This document shows positions 1 through 12,800 of a stretch of DNA of 64,000 bases, piece by piece; the stretch's first letter is position 1, and each line of letters starts with the position of its first letter. The stretch is from Patiria pectinifera. Taxonomy: Eukaryota; Echinodermata; Asteroidea; Valvatida; Asterinidae. Made by a program: the position numbers and the translations under genes. Where the stretch lies: NCBI GenBank assembly GCA_029964075.1, contig CM057144.1, positions 5,789,281-5,853,280 of the forward strand, read 5' to 3'. Below the pieces are notes generated by a model. That model searched no databases. It saw only the letters and a program-made list of their open reading frames with translations, and was not told where the DNA came from.

Positions 1-326
1 TGTCTGATAACAGGGGCCAGTTTGTTGACGAAGGGATTAACAAGATAAGAGTGAACCACTAGAAGTACTGTATTCTTTCCGAGTTTAACAGGCCCTAACT
101 CGGAAAGCTGCTAGAAGCACTTACACCTGATGTTACGTATTCCTTTTGGTCGAGAGCCCATCATGTTGGTGGTCTTAAATCGCTGTTAAAACACCAGTCA
201 ATGTTTAACCGCCAATGTTGAAAACCACTGATATGATCACCATATTGTATGGCAATACTGAGCAGACATACCATGAGCTCAATGCACTTTTTATGGATTC
301 TGACCAAAAAAAAGCTTTTTATTAGT

Positions 327-459
327 GGGGATAGTACTGTTATGGAGCACTTATAAACATGTGGTTTGAAAGCGGTTAGGGACCTGGTCGCCAATAACGG
401 CCCTCGCCTTCAGGTTTTAAACCACACATTTATAACAGTTTCATCACATTATTATCCCC
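327..459. mobile_element. Palindromic MITE remnant
   Basis: Arms GGGGATAGTACTGTTATG and TAACAG..ATTATCCCC are inverted with TTTAAAACCACA-type inner arms. A related palindrome with the same GGGGATAATAG start and GGCCTGGTC centre lies at 58210-58375. Confidence 0.55.
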
Positions 460-702
460 TTATTGCATGCTACAAATTAGCAATTAAATTTTAAGGTTTT
501 TTTTTTAGGGAGTGGGGTCCTCAACTAAAGCGCACCTCAACTAAAACGCACCTGAGACAATCCTTTACCCAAAAAATAGCTTTACCTCTTTATTTAGAGA
601 CAGTCACTATATGTCAGTGTTGTATGTTTGGCAAAGTTAATGTCATCAGGTCTATAGCTCCTCATCCATACATACATCTTTGGAACAATTTTTGTTAATT
701 AG

Positions 703-852
703 GTGGAGACACTCTGAGAGATTTTGTGACTCAAGTCGGCAAGGGTGCTGGACAGCAAGCAATCAACATCTTGCTGGAGTACATCGGGCTCAGGGATAAG
801 ATTAATGACGGAGCATGCGACAGGACAGCGCTGATAGCACCAGATGAAGAAG
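703..852 (+). CDS. Exon 1 (unit 0, parts D+E)
   Basis: Acceptor AG at 701-702, donor GTAATT at 853, phase 1 in and 1 out. It encodes GDTLRDFV, then AINILLEYIGL, then the linker Cys in GACDR. It matches the D+E end of the later units, so the gene begins upstream of the window. D and E share one exon here, as in units 6-9. Confidence 0.85.
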
Positions 853-3800
853 GTAATTAAGATCTGTATTGAGTATAGTACCACAATGTGTTGAGCGTGG
901 AAAGTTCATGCAACTGACAGTTAATAACGAACACAAAATGAAGGAGGCTTACCCTACTCATTTGAATACACAAAGTAAACAAAGTCAGGAATTGTCACTA
1001 GATTGTTTCCCTGGCAATGCTGCTTTGGCCGAGGACAATAATTGGATCAATCAATGGCTGACAACCTGTATAAATGTCTGATGCTCTACAAGGCTGAAAT
1101 GATTCTGTCAGATGAAATTCACCCTTTGTAAGAAAAATGTACCAAAAGTGCAAGGAGTTAATGTCTTTTACAGTGGAGGATTAGAACTAAGCGGTATAGG
1201 CCTACTAACACATTTGTCCCTTCAGCTGTTCAGATTTTTTATGAGCATTTGGAACGTTGATTATTATTCAATATTTCAGAGACCAACACATACAGGATTG
1301 AATGGTACCCACATGCAGTTTTATTCTTTATCTTATTCAATTACTTTCTGTGTAGTGAAGTATGGTGTATTTGTGTGCAATTTATTCGTCATTTTTAACA
1401 TTTTTGTCAGCTTCTTCAATGCAAAAGGGGCACTGTGGTCCAATGGTTATGGTGTTCGACTCGTGTGCCGTGGTACATGGGTTCGGATCCTGACCGTGGG
1501 AACATGGTGCTTGCGCTCCTGAGCAAGGCGCTTCACCATTATTGCTTCATCCTTCGGATGGCACGTGAAGCCGTAGGTCCCGTGTGTTGTGTAATGCACG
1601 TTAAAGAACCCAGTAACACTTATCGCTAAGAGAAGGGGTTTGCCCCGGTGTTTCTGGCAGTGGCTACTTAATGCGCCGCAGCACCTTGTAAACCATTATA
1701 AAGGTGCTACATAATGGTTCTCATATTTCTCATGTACTTCATTTACCTGTCTCTAATAATAGACATAATTTCCAGCGCCTTGAGTACCTAATAGTTGGTA
1801 GATACATGCGCTATATAAGACTTCGGTATTATTATTATTATTATTAAAAGGTTTTGTTCTCATCATCAAGCTCCATCACGGTTGATCTTTATGATCATAG
1901 GTTCTCTTTGCACTACCATTAAAAGGCACATTTTGGTTTTCTGCACAATTGCGGAAAAGTCTTTCTGTTGTTTTCATAATTTTTCTGTCTTCTTCATCTA
2001 CTTAATATCCTTCTTATTCTTCTACTCATTCCTCTTCTTCCTCCTTTTCTTTTTGTTGTATCCGAAATCCCATAGACTTTGTTCGCGTCTTTTCTGGATG
2101 CAACTTTTGATTTTCATCTTTGTCATACATCATTCAAAGTTAGCATAGACATAGTCCCTACTGCAAAGTTATGTCTCGACAAGTAATGCCATGATGACGT
2201 CATCATTTGCCAAGTGATGTCATCACAGGTGCATTTTTCAATGGCATTTATATAGAGAACTACAAGGCGTGCAGATTGGGTCAAAATTTTGTATGTACAC
2301 ATATCGGGATGTGTTATAAATGAAAATTAAGGTGACATCATGATGATGTCATATGATTTTATATGGATTTTTTACATTTTGAAGTTCATTGCCGTATCTC
2401 ACGAACGCAACTTAGTAAATCCAAAAATCTTTCTGTGCTTGGTTTGTTAGGTCATAGAAATTTGCACAAAAATGTGAAAAGTGTGTGACGCCATGATAAC
2501 GTCATCAAAAATGCAATTTTTTAAGCACATAAGGGAAGGTCCTGTCGTCATGAAACTTGGCGGGAAGGTAGAAAATATAATATGCAAATCCGAAATGACG
2601 TCACAATGACATTATTGGTTTATTTTTGACACAGTACTTCTTTTTTTGGTTTATTTTTGACACAGAACTTAGATCACATTGTAAATATGTGCATTTACAA
2701 GTGCCATCATCATGACATCATCATGGGCCATTTGATGTCATCATAAATGTGCATTTTCAAAGTCCTATATCTAGAGAACTAGTCTCATTGCATTGAAACT
2801 TTGTGTGTTTCTAAATAGGGATTTAAAACTTGAGGTGACGGGGTGACGTCATCATGTGATTTTGTATAGATTTCTGAAATAATTGAATATTGTTGCAATA
2901 TCTCACTATTACACAGCATGCTACAATGTATATTAAACATTTGTTTTGTAATAGATTTATTAGGTCATAGATAATTGCACATCATGACATCATAAAAATG
3001 CAATTTTGAAAACAAATAAGGGTAAATCCTACGTCATGAAACTTGATAGAAGGTACATGTAGATAATTATGTTACTAGTATGCAAAGTTTGAAATGACGT
3101 CAAGATGAAGTCATCAACTGTCCTTTAACCTTTTATATATTTTGATCTCTAGCTAAATTTTACATTAAAGACACTTGGTAAATGAAATTATCATTTACAT
3201 AACTGTACAGTGCCAAAAAAGCATACAGTTGTCAAAATACCAATATTGTGGAAAAGCCCTATATGTTCTGTTCTGAAACGGACATAGACCTATGCAAACC
3301 ATACCTCAAACAGTATCATATTGACCTTCTCAGGTCACATCCACTCGGTGTAAAGAAAACTTCTTTTGCAGAGAAACCTCTAGAAAACTAGTACAATAAT
3401 AAACATTAAATGACATCATTTTGGGGGAGGGGGCAAATTTTTGTGAAGTTTTAACACTTAGAATTTGCAAGTCTCGCCAGTTTACGTCCACTTCTTTTGC
3501 GAAGTCTTGGTTCCAAACACTGCATTATAGTCTACTCACAGACTCCTGCATTAGAATTTACCGAGCAGTTCACACAACAAATCTGCCACACAAAATTGTT
3601 ATTCACTGTTAGCAGTTGAAAGTTAACTCACCACTGTCAATTGTATTTGCCTTGAAAATGTCAGCCATGTATGTTAGCCTTATACAGTGTTGCTAGTCTT
3701 TTCTACCAGTAATTTCAAACAAATTCTGAGTTTAGAACCACAATGTGTTTTGTATGGGTATTTCCAACAGCGACTGACAGTTAATAACGAATGCCAAATG

Positions 3801-6800
3801 AAAGAGGCTTATCCTTTTCAGTTGAATGCACAAAGCAATCAAAGTGGAAGATTGTTATAGTTTGTTTCCCAGACAACGCTGTTTTAAGGGCGTTGTGCAT
3901 GTAGTCAGAGTTGGGAACACTGTTAGGAATAAATGTTAGGAATTAATTAACAGCTAAAAATAGCCGATGACTTTCATGGTTGATCTTTGTTATTATAGAA
4001 GCTTTTCTGCAGACAGACAAAAAGGCCCATTTTCCCCGCACAGACATTGTACACAGTTTTCTGTATATTTTCATTTCCCTATTCTTTCATTTCTTGATGA
4101 AACTTGGTGTAGACAACGACCCTAGGCTAAAACACAGTATTAAGCACCGTCGATATATCGATATATCGATTTTATCGATATTGGTTTGATATCGATATCG
4201 CCGATGTTAGTAATTTGGTAAAATCGATAAATCGAAAATATCGGATTTTGGAGAAATATCGAAAATATCGAAACTTCGAAAACATCGATATTGAAAAATA
4301 CATCGAAAATATCGCTACTGAGGAACGAACTTTATTTTAAAAAATACGAAAGTACATCGTCACGGCTTACGAAGTTACGTTGGTTCTCACGCTGAGTGAA
4401 AAATGTCCCTGTAGCTTATATTCCAGGCGGCATATACGACGACATTTGAAGAATAAATTCAGTCACCTATCTCAGTCTCGCACTCAAAATTCGAGTAAAC
4501 TGTGCCTCGAAAATGTCACCAAATGTATCCTCCAAAACAGAGAATTATTTGCTAACCAAACAGACGTAGACTAGCACCACGTGCCGATGATTTTATTGCT
4601 ATGCACGGCAGCGTACGGTATCCCAGGCCCATCCCATGTAGGCAACGTACGTAATACAGACGCTAGAACCGCAGGCGGTGTCAGACGGGCCAATCAAAAG
4701 ACCACGTGATAAACGCTGCTACAAAAAATTGGAATCGCACTTACGATCCGGACATGAGGAGTGCCCGGAGCGTCAGTGCGATACCAAATTATCCGCAGCA
4801 TTTATCATGCGTCAGTTTTGTTTGTGATTGAGAATATATACGTTATGAAATGCCGAGCGGCAGAACTTTCTGTTGATATTTGCTGGAATTCACGGTCTCA
4901 AAGTAATGATGAGTTCCAAAATAACCTCTTGTGATGTGTCGTATTTTGCTTAATTTTCATTCTGTTCTGTACTTCCCCCATCCATCAGTAGCCTCTTTAA
5001 AACGCACTGTCACCATGGATATACAGTTGCCTAGCAACACCACGTCGGTAGGAAGTTTGTAGGCCCGCTTCATTGCCCATCTCATACCAGTACTCAAAGC
5101 CCCTTGGTAATTAGTTGCAATTAAATGTATTCTCCATTGACATCGGTCTGCAAACTCCACCCTTATTTGCATAATCATAAATATGCATTGGCCACTCTAA
5201 AAAACATAATTCGTTGATAATATCTAAAATAGCAATGATTGATTGAACATTTCAGACTTTATGTGTACAAAATTGAAGAACGATAGTGCAGAATCACTAA
5301 TGATGACATCTGTTGCACTATCCTGGACATTTTGGTGCAAAAATGAATTTCACTTTTTGATACTGTGACTGGAAAGGTGTACTGTATGATAAAGATTCCG
5401 AAATCACTCTTACCCATTTAAGCAGATGCCTTAAATTCTGTACAAAGTTAAGGGTCTGGTGTTGTCATTGCACATTGACTACATCACCCCTCGTGTTTGG
5501 GGTTCACGAATTAATATGTCCCCCCGCAGATTCGGTGTCAGGGCGTCAGGCCTTACATTCATGCCTATTATAATACCTTGAAAATTAAATGTATAAAATA
5601 TTGATATATCGATAATATCGATAATATCGATATAAAAAAACCGATATATCTTTATCGGCTGAAGCACGATATCGACGGTGCTTACACAGTATGTGTGTAG
5701 GGTACCTCATCAAACATTGATGTCATATGGACCGTATGTCACATACTTTGGACCGTATGTCACATACTTTCAGTGTAAAGAACATTTTTAGTAGATAACT
5801 GATTTTGATTTTTTTTTTTCAACCCTATTCTTCACAGAAATAATGTTGTGGCAGCATAGGCATTGTTGAAGATGTGCATTAAAAACTGATGTCATAACGA
5901 TGTGATCCATTGCATGTGTAATTCTACATGTATATTACACAAAAGGTGATGTCATGATGATGATGTCATTTAATGTTACAGACTCTGATTTAAAAAAAAT
6001 AACTTAAAAAAAAATAGCCAAATATTTGCTTCCCAATCATAAGTTTCACAATGAACTATTTACAGACAGTTATAAACACCTTCAGTACATTAATTATAGG
6101 TAGCATTACTTTATCAACATTAAACCAAAATAGTTATTTCTTCTGTAGGTGCAAAGTAAAAGTTGAGTGCTGATATTATTTTTTTTGCCTTGTTGATCCT
6201 GACACACAACATTTTTTTAAACTGTTGCTTCACATCATGAACAAATCAAAGGGTGCACAACTACTTTTTGGCAAACATTACTATTAATGTTTATATACCA
6301 GTCACAACATCCACTAATAAATATTTTGCACTTACAGACTGTATTGCGAGTGTTCCTGATATTGTAAATCCTTCCAAAATCTTAGCAGTTCCAAACAAGT
6401 CTACCACAAAGTAGTCATTCAGTCTCAGCTGTGAAGATGTAAACCACCACTGCGTTTTGTACATGTACTTGCATTGAAAATGACAGCCTCATCTACCTGT
6501 TCATAAGAGCATTCTGAATGATATCTTTCATATCTGAGTTTGCTTCATGCTGCCAGTTCTACAGATCCAGGCCGTAGCAGTTCTCCATTTCCACCACATC
6601 TTCGATAGCTGCATTTTGAAGGGCGAGGTCATTCAGCTGGCACACCATCTTGCCCTGGCCTTGGTCCTTCAGATTGAAGGAGCTACATTTCGGATGTGAG
6701 AGGCAGGCTTTGCCACAAGACACCAGACCCTGAGCCTGTAGCTCCATCAAGACATGATTATCAGAGAGGCACGGGGAGGTGATGCGACCATTGGAGCCGA

Positions 6801-9800
6801 TCTGAAGGCAGAACAGAGGGTTGAAGTCGGTGATAGCAAGCTCACATGTTGCATATCTGGGATTGGTACAGTACTGATTGCCCCATTTGCCAACCGCCGA
6901 ATTGAGCATCAATGCACAATCGGCTCCGCTGTACTGATTGTCAGGCTTTCCTTCCCTCCAGTTCTGGTACGCGTTGGTCTCATCACCTCTCACAGGGCAA
7001 TTCTGCCAATCACCTTCCTTCTCGATGTCATTGCAGCCGATCCAGGCTCCATTATCGAGACCATCAGGATGAAACTCCAGCTGGAGTAATTCCCATATAA
7101 ATGTCTGTTCTTCCGATGAGTTGGGAACTGCAAGGCTTGCATGAGAAGCAGCACAGATTTTTTGTACTTTATACCAACTCTTTAGTTCTTTGATGACAAA
7201 GTAGCAAGCCTTTCCATATCGGTGCCAGCCCACTGGGCAAACAGTCGCAAAAGTGGCTTCAAATCCAGCCACAAGAAGCAGTATACTCAACACATGCATT
7301 CTGTTTCTGATAAGTGGAGATCTTCAGCTGAGCAAATATGTAATTTTTTTTGATAATAGCCTTAGAGGTGCCTGTGTTTTGAGTGTAGATCTAGAGCTAG
7401 AGCCCCTGTGTGTTTTGTAAGGAAACTCTAACAGCAACTGACACAAAATGAAAGAGGCTTTTCCTACGCAACTGCGCACGCAAACAATCAAAGTCAGGAA
7501 TAATCAAGCTATTTCGTTACCCTGACGATGCTGCTTTGTCAAATGGTTAGCCTCAAAACCATTTTTCATTGATATCACGTTATTGAATATTGCATTTAAC
7601 TTTTATCTTAAAAGCTAATAAAGAAAACGAATTGAAAGAGGCTTGCTAAATGTATACTAGATGGAATACAGGAAGCAAGCAAAGCCGGGAATCGATGCTT
7701 TTTTGTTTCCACGACAACGTGGCTTTGTCAGTGGTCTACATGCCTATTGGTTTCAAAGCTCTATCTAATTAATCGCACGAGTTTGAATACTGCATTTTGA
7801 GACAACCTCTTAATATCAAAGTAAATAAAAACACAAAATGAAAGACTAAATAGAATGGAAATAGAATACACGAAGCAAACAAGGTCAGGAATGGATGCTA
7901 TTTTGTGTTCCTGACAACTCTGCATTTTCAGCGGTCTTTAAATGGCAGTTTGCTTCAAATCCACTTTGTACACATGATGTATTTTGTATCAATATCTTTC
8001 ACATCTATTTTTAACCCCCCTTACCGCCACCCCCACCCCGTCATAGATGGAATGATTTTACAGGGTATCGGTACCAGCCCTTTCTTCACTTTAGGCAACT
8101 TTTTTTCACATTCAATCAGTTGGTTCATTTCTTGGTAACTACCAGATTTCCTATGTGCATTTAAAAACAATTACGAGATTCTGAATATTCATGAGTTCAA
8201 GTTTGGATTTTCATACCCTGAACTTCTTAAACACAGTTTGGCAACCCGACCATGAGAATTCATTTTTGGGGATGGAAGGGTCATTAGTTTCAGAAAAGTA
8301 AATTTCATCAAAGTTCAATCACCTTGAGATTGGATTCATATGTTCACATCAATCACATTTATTTTGATTTCGCATTTCACAGTTTTTACAAGTCAACCAA
8401 AAATGTCACTTCAGTAACTTTTACTATAGCGAAAGTGAAACAAAGCAATATTCTTATGATACTGTTAAATAAGCAATCGTTTCCTAGAAACAACACAATC
8501 ACTTTCTCCAGTTGTTTACTTTTAATTCTAAAATATTGTCCAAAAGGTGTGAAAAATGTTATTCCATTTTTTAAATTTTTTTTTGGTTTTTATGTCATCT
8601 TGAAAACATTAATCAAATATTGCCTACTTAACAACTATTCACATTAATTATTTTCTAACCAGAGGCATCACAAGCAGTACATTGTTTTGAGTGGGGAAAA
8701 CAAATTGCCATTGCCCATAATTTTTGCCATCCCTTGACAAATTTGGCTCTTCATACATGCCCAAAACAGCTGTTGATTTTTTTTTAAATTGTAGATTGTT
8801 ATTTTCTTTCTTTCATGAGAGTTGTCTACAGACAAATTGCAGCATATTTTATACAGTTTAATTCACATTTTGTGCATTTTGTTTTCATTTGAAGCCTCAA
8901 AATCTCTAGTAGGGTGCAAAATAAATAACAGGTTGGTTGAAGCTTCAGCTCAGTAGCATCTTTACATTGTGTTGAAAACAGAGACAATGCATGCACAGTC
9001 GTTGGATGTTGTACGTTTGCAACGGGCCCCTTTTTGAAACCACCTTCAATGTTAGTTTTCCTCCAAACGATACCATTTGCAGCAAAATAGTTTCACAGGG
9101 TATTTGATACCAGTTCAATCTTGAGCAAGATTTCTGTCAATAAATCGGTAGGTATGTTGGAGATGTTTTTAGTGCAAAGTTAACAAATTTAAGAATAAAC
9201 TCTTTAAATCAAATGCAGTATTTAAGACAAAATATAACATCACAGACATACATCTGCTATAACAAAGTCAGTCGTGCAGTTTACATCTGTTGTCAATAAA
9301 AATGTCAAAAATGTTGTCCATGTTTACCCCTGCTGTTTGAACAGTCAGCAGAATGCATGTACATGTATGACAGCCTTACAGATACATCTGCTATAACAAA
9401 GTCAGTCGTGCAGTTTACAACTGTTGTCAATAAAAATGTCAAAAATGTTGTCCATGTTTAACCCGCTGTTTGAACAGTCACAGACAGTTAAAAATTGTAT
9501 CCACTTCCCCTGCCAGGCCTTTTGCACATGTAGAAACAACAGTCGGATCTTATTTCAAGTAAGCACTCTGACTGGTCAATTTCAGTCAACAGACAAAAGC
9601 AGATAACTGGTAGGCACAGCATTCGTATCAGTCACCTACAGTCAAATCTTAGCTATATCAAGTTACATAAACAGCCACAGCCAGCACCGCTTTATGTAGA
9701 CAGGGTGCACATTAAACAGTCACTGGACTGATTTTTACTGTAAGGATAACTTTGCACAGATTGTATGTTTGCATAGGAAGGTTAATTAATATCCTGATTG

Positions 9801-12800
9801 GTTTAGATTTGTCCCGAGTATACACCAAATTATCAAACATTTTCTTTCTAGTACATGGGGAAGAAAAGAACATTTTATGAGCAAAATTTTGCTAAAACTT
9901 TCGGTATCATGAAAGACTAGTTGTCAATAGTGCAACAGCATGAAACCATACTGACTATTTCTTTTCCAGATTTCTCTAAAAAAGGTAATAAAAAGTGTAA
10001 TAAATTTGAGTGCTCATAAACCCCATTACACAATTTTGAAACTGTTGCCATGCATTCATAACTGTTAATGTGTCCTTTTATGCCTTATTTATTTTTGAAT
10101 AAAAGCCAAAAATGAGGACATTTTGCCTCTTTTTACCACACAATATTTGCTAAACATGTCTACCACAAACAGTTCAAATTACAAAGCAAAAATTACCATT
10201 CATTTTTTTAAGCCAATCACATCCAGCACTAATACGTAGTTTGTACTTACAGACTATTGCGGGTGTCCCTGATATTGTAATTCCTTCCAAAGTCTCAGCA
10301 GTTCACCAAAAAAATCTCCTACAAAAAAAGGTTATTCACTCTCAAGTGTGAAAATGTAAGCCACTACTACACTTTGTGTTTGCCATGAAAATGTCACGTC
10401 ATCTACCTGTTCATTAGAGCATTCTGGAGGATATATTGCGTCATACTACCAGTTTCTACAGATCTAGGCCATAGCAGTTGTCAATTTCCACCACATCTTC
10501 AGCAGCTGCATTTTGAAGGGTGAGGTCATTCAGCTGGCACACCATCTTGCCCTGGCCTTGGTCCTTCAGATTGAAGGAGCTACATTTGGGATGAGAGAGG
10601 CATGCCTTGCCACAAGACACCAGACCCTGAGCCTGTAACTCCAGCAAGACGTGATTCTCAGTGAGGCATGGGGAGGTGATGCGACCATTGGATCCGATCT
10701 GAAGGCAGAATATATAGAGGGTCGTAGGCTATGAAAACAAGCTCACATGTTGCATATCTGTGATCAGTACAGTACTGATTCCACCATATGCCACCTGCCC
10801 TGTCACCAATCAATGCACAATCAGCTCCGCTGTACTGGTTGCTAGGATTTCCTTCCCCCCCAGTTCTTTTACGCTTTGGTCTCATCACCTCTCAGAGGAC
10901 AGTTCCAATCACCTTCCCGGTCAATGTCATCACAGCCGATCCAGGCTCCATTCCCTAGACCATCAGGGTAAACCTCCCGTTGGAGTAATTCCCTTATAAA
11001 TGTCTATTCCTCCAATGAGTTGGGAACTGCAAGGCTTGCATTAGAAGCAGCACAGATGCTTTTTGCTTTGTGCCAAGTATTTAGTTCCTTGATCACAAAG
11101 TAGCAGTTCTTGCCATATCGGTGCCAGCCCACAGGGCAAACAGTCGCCACACTGGCCTCAAATCCAGCAATGAGAAGCAGTACACCCAACACATCCATGC
11201 TGTTTCTGATAATTAGGAATTTTCAGCTGTACAGATATATAGTTTTGTATGATAACCTCAGTATTGCTCAGCTTTTCTGCCAGTAATTCAAATGAATTCT
11301 GAGTGTAGAACCACAACGTGTTTTGCATGGAAGTTTCCAACAACAACTGACAGTTAATAAAGAACATGAAATGAAAGAGACTTATTACCCTACTCAGTTG
11401 AATGCACCAAGCAATCAAAGTGGGGGATTGTTGCTAGCAGAATGCATGTACATGTATGTAATTTTGTATGATAGCCTAAGTGGTGCTTGGCTTTTCAACC
11501 AGATTTTTTTTAAATCAAATTTTAATGAAAGTACAAAAAATATATTTTGCAGGAAAATTTTTAACAGCAACTCACTGGTTACTGACATTTAATCAAGAAC
11601 ACAAATGTAAGAGGCATATCTAGACTACCCTACTCAGTTGAATGCATGAAGCAGTTGAAGTCAGGAATCGATATTAATGTAATGCAGCCTGCTGCTTCTA
11701 TTGTTGGCCTCCTTTTGAAAGGGAGAGAGAGTGAGAGAGGGGGGGGAGAGAGACCTCTGTGCATTGCCACAAGAAACGTGGTAGATTCTTTTAATTACTC
11801 GTGTTCTGCTATGCCTTTTTCCACAGACACGACTTTTGTCATTTCTTAATTAAGTGTTTGGACGCTGTGTATGTACAAAACATGGTGCGTCGTGACCACT
11901 TTCATTAGACAAAGTGGGAGGGAGACACAGCGCGTGTGCAAATTGGTACGTGCATGGGCGCGAAGTAGGCATGACTTTTTTAATTTAAATGTTAATGGAC
12001 CTGTGGTATTTTTGCATGAGTTGCAGGCTTGACGGGAAGTGCATTCAAAAACAGCCTTGTGGTTGCGAATGCCGATTTGTAAGGTTACGTTTTGAATGGA
12101 ACGAGCTCAAAAAACCATTCCAATGATAGACAATTTGTTATTCGCAGCAAAATATTAGTAAATCGATTTCTCCAGTTTTGTAGATGCACCTTTTGGAGTT
12201 TATTTCCCTTATAATGATCCAACCATGTTCTAAAATTGTTAGGATGTGTTAGGTATTTTTTCGTTTAAATTGCAAAAATAGGCTTGGGGACAAATTCCGA
12301 ATTTACCCAGATTCCCACATTGCGTGTGACACCAGTACGTCCATTTTTGAAAGCTGTATCAAAATGTGTTTGCAATATCTGTCAAAGCTTTTCAATCCTT
12401 AGGGAATATATATTACCTTCCTATTCATCTATGGTGTGCAGAAAAAAAATTGTATGACCCCCTTCCTTCACAAATCGGTCAAAATTTTCTTCCTCGCCTC
12501 CTGGCATACTGTGTACAAACCAATGGGGGTCTTGACCAATATTGACCCAAGTAGTAACAAAGCTGCATGTTTTCATAGGAGGGTTACTAATTATGTCAAT
12601 ATTTTTTTGCGGGCTTCCATTGGTCGATACCGGGACCCACGCGAAGTTACGCCGATTCACGCTAATGAACTTGGTAATAACCTACCAACAGATTACGCTG
12701 AAACAACAGATAAAGCTAAATTTCGGAATAGAGTTAGATGATATTAGTGTTCCACTACTCGTGAAATAACAAATTGTGAGGATTCCTAGAAATTGAGAGA

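Noticed and set aside
1438..1500. tRNA gene
   Set aside because: A and B boxes are present, but no cloverleaf with a clear acceptor stem; the long body and ATT tail identify a SINE. The same holds for 30160, 30424, 38789, 45077 and 61550.
6754..7089. 111-codon + strand frame
   Set aside because: Antisense shadow of the lectin coding exon.
6559..7299. Lectin as a processed retrocopy
   Set aside because: Single-exon structure invites it, but there is no poly(A) tract or target duplication beside it, and its flanks are duplicated along with it.
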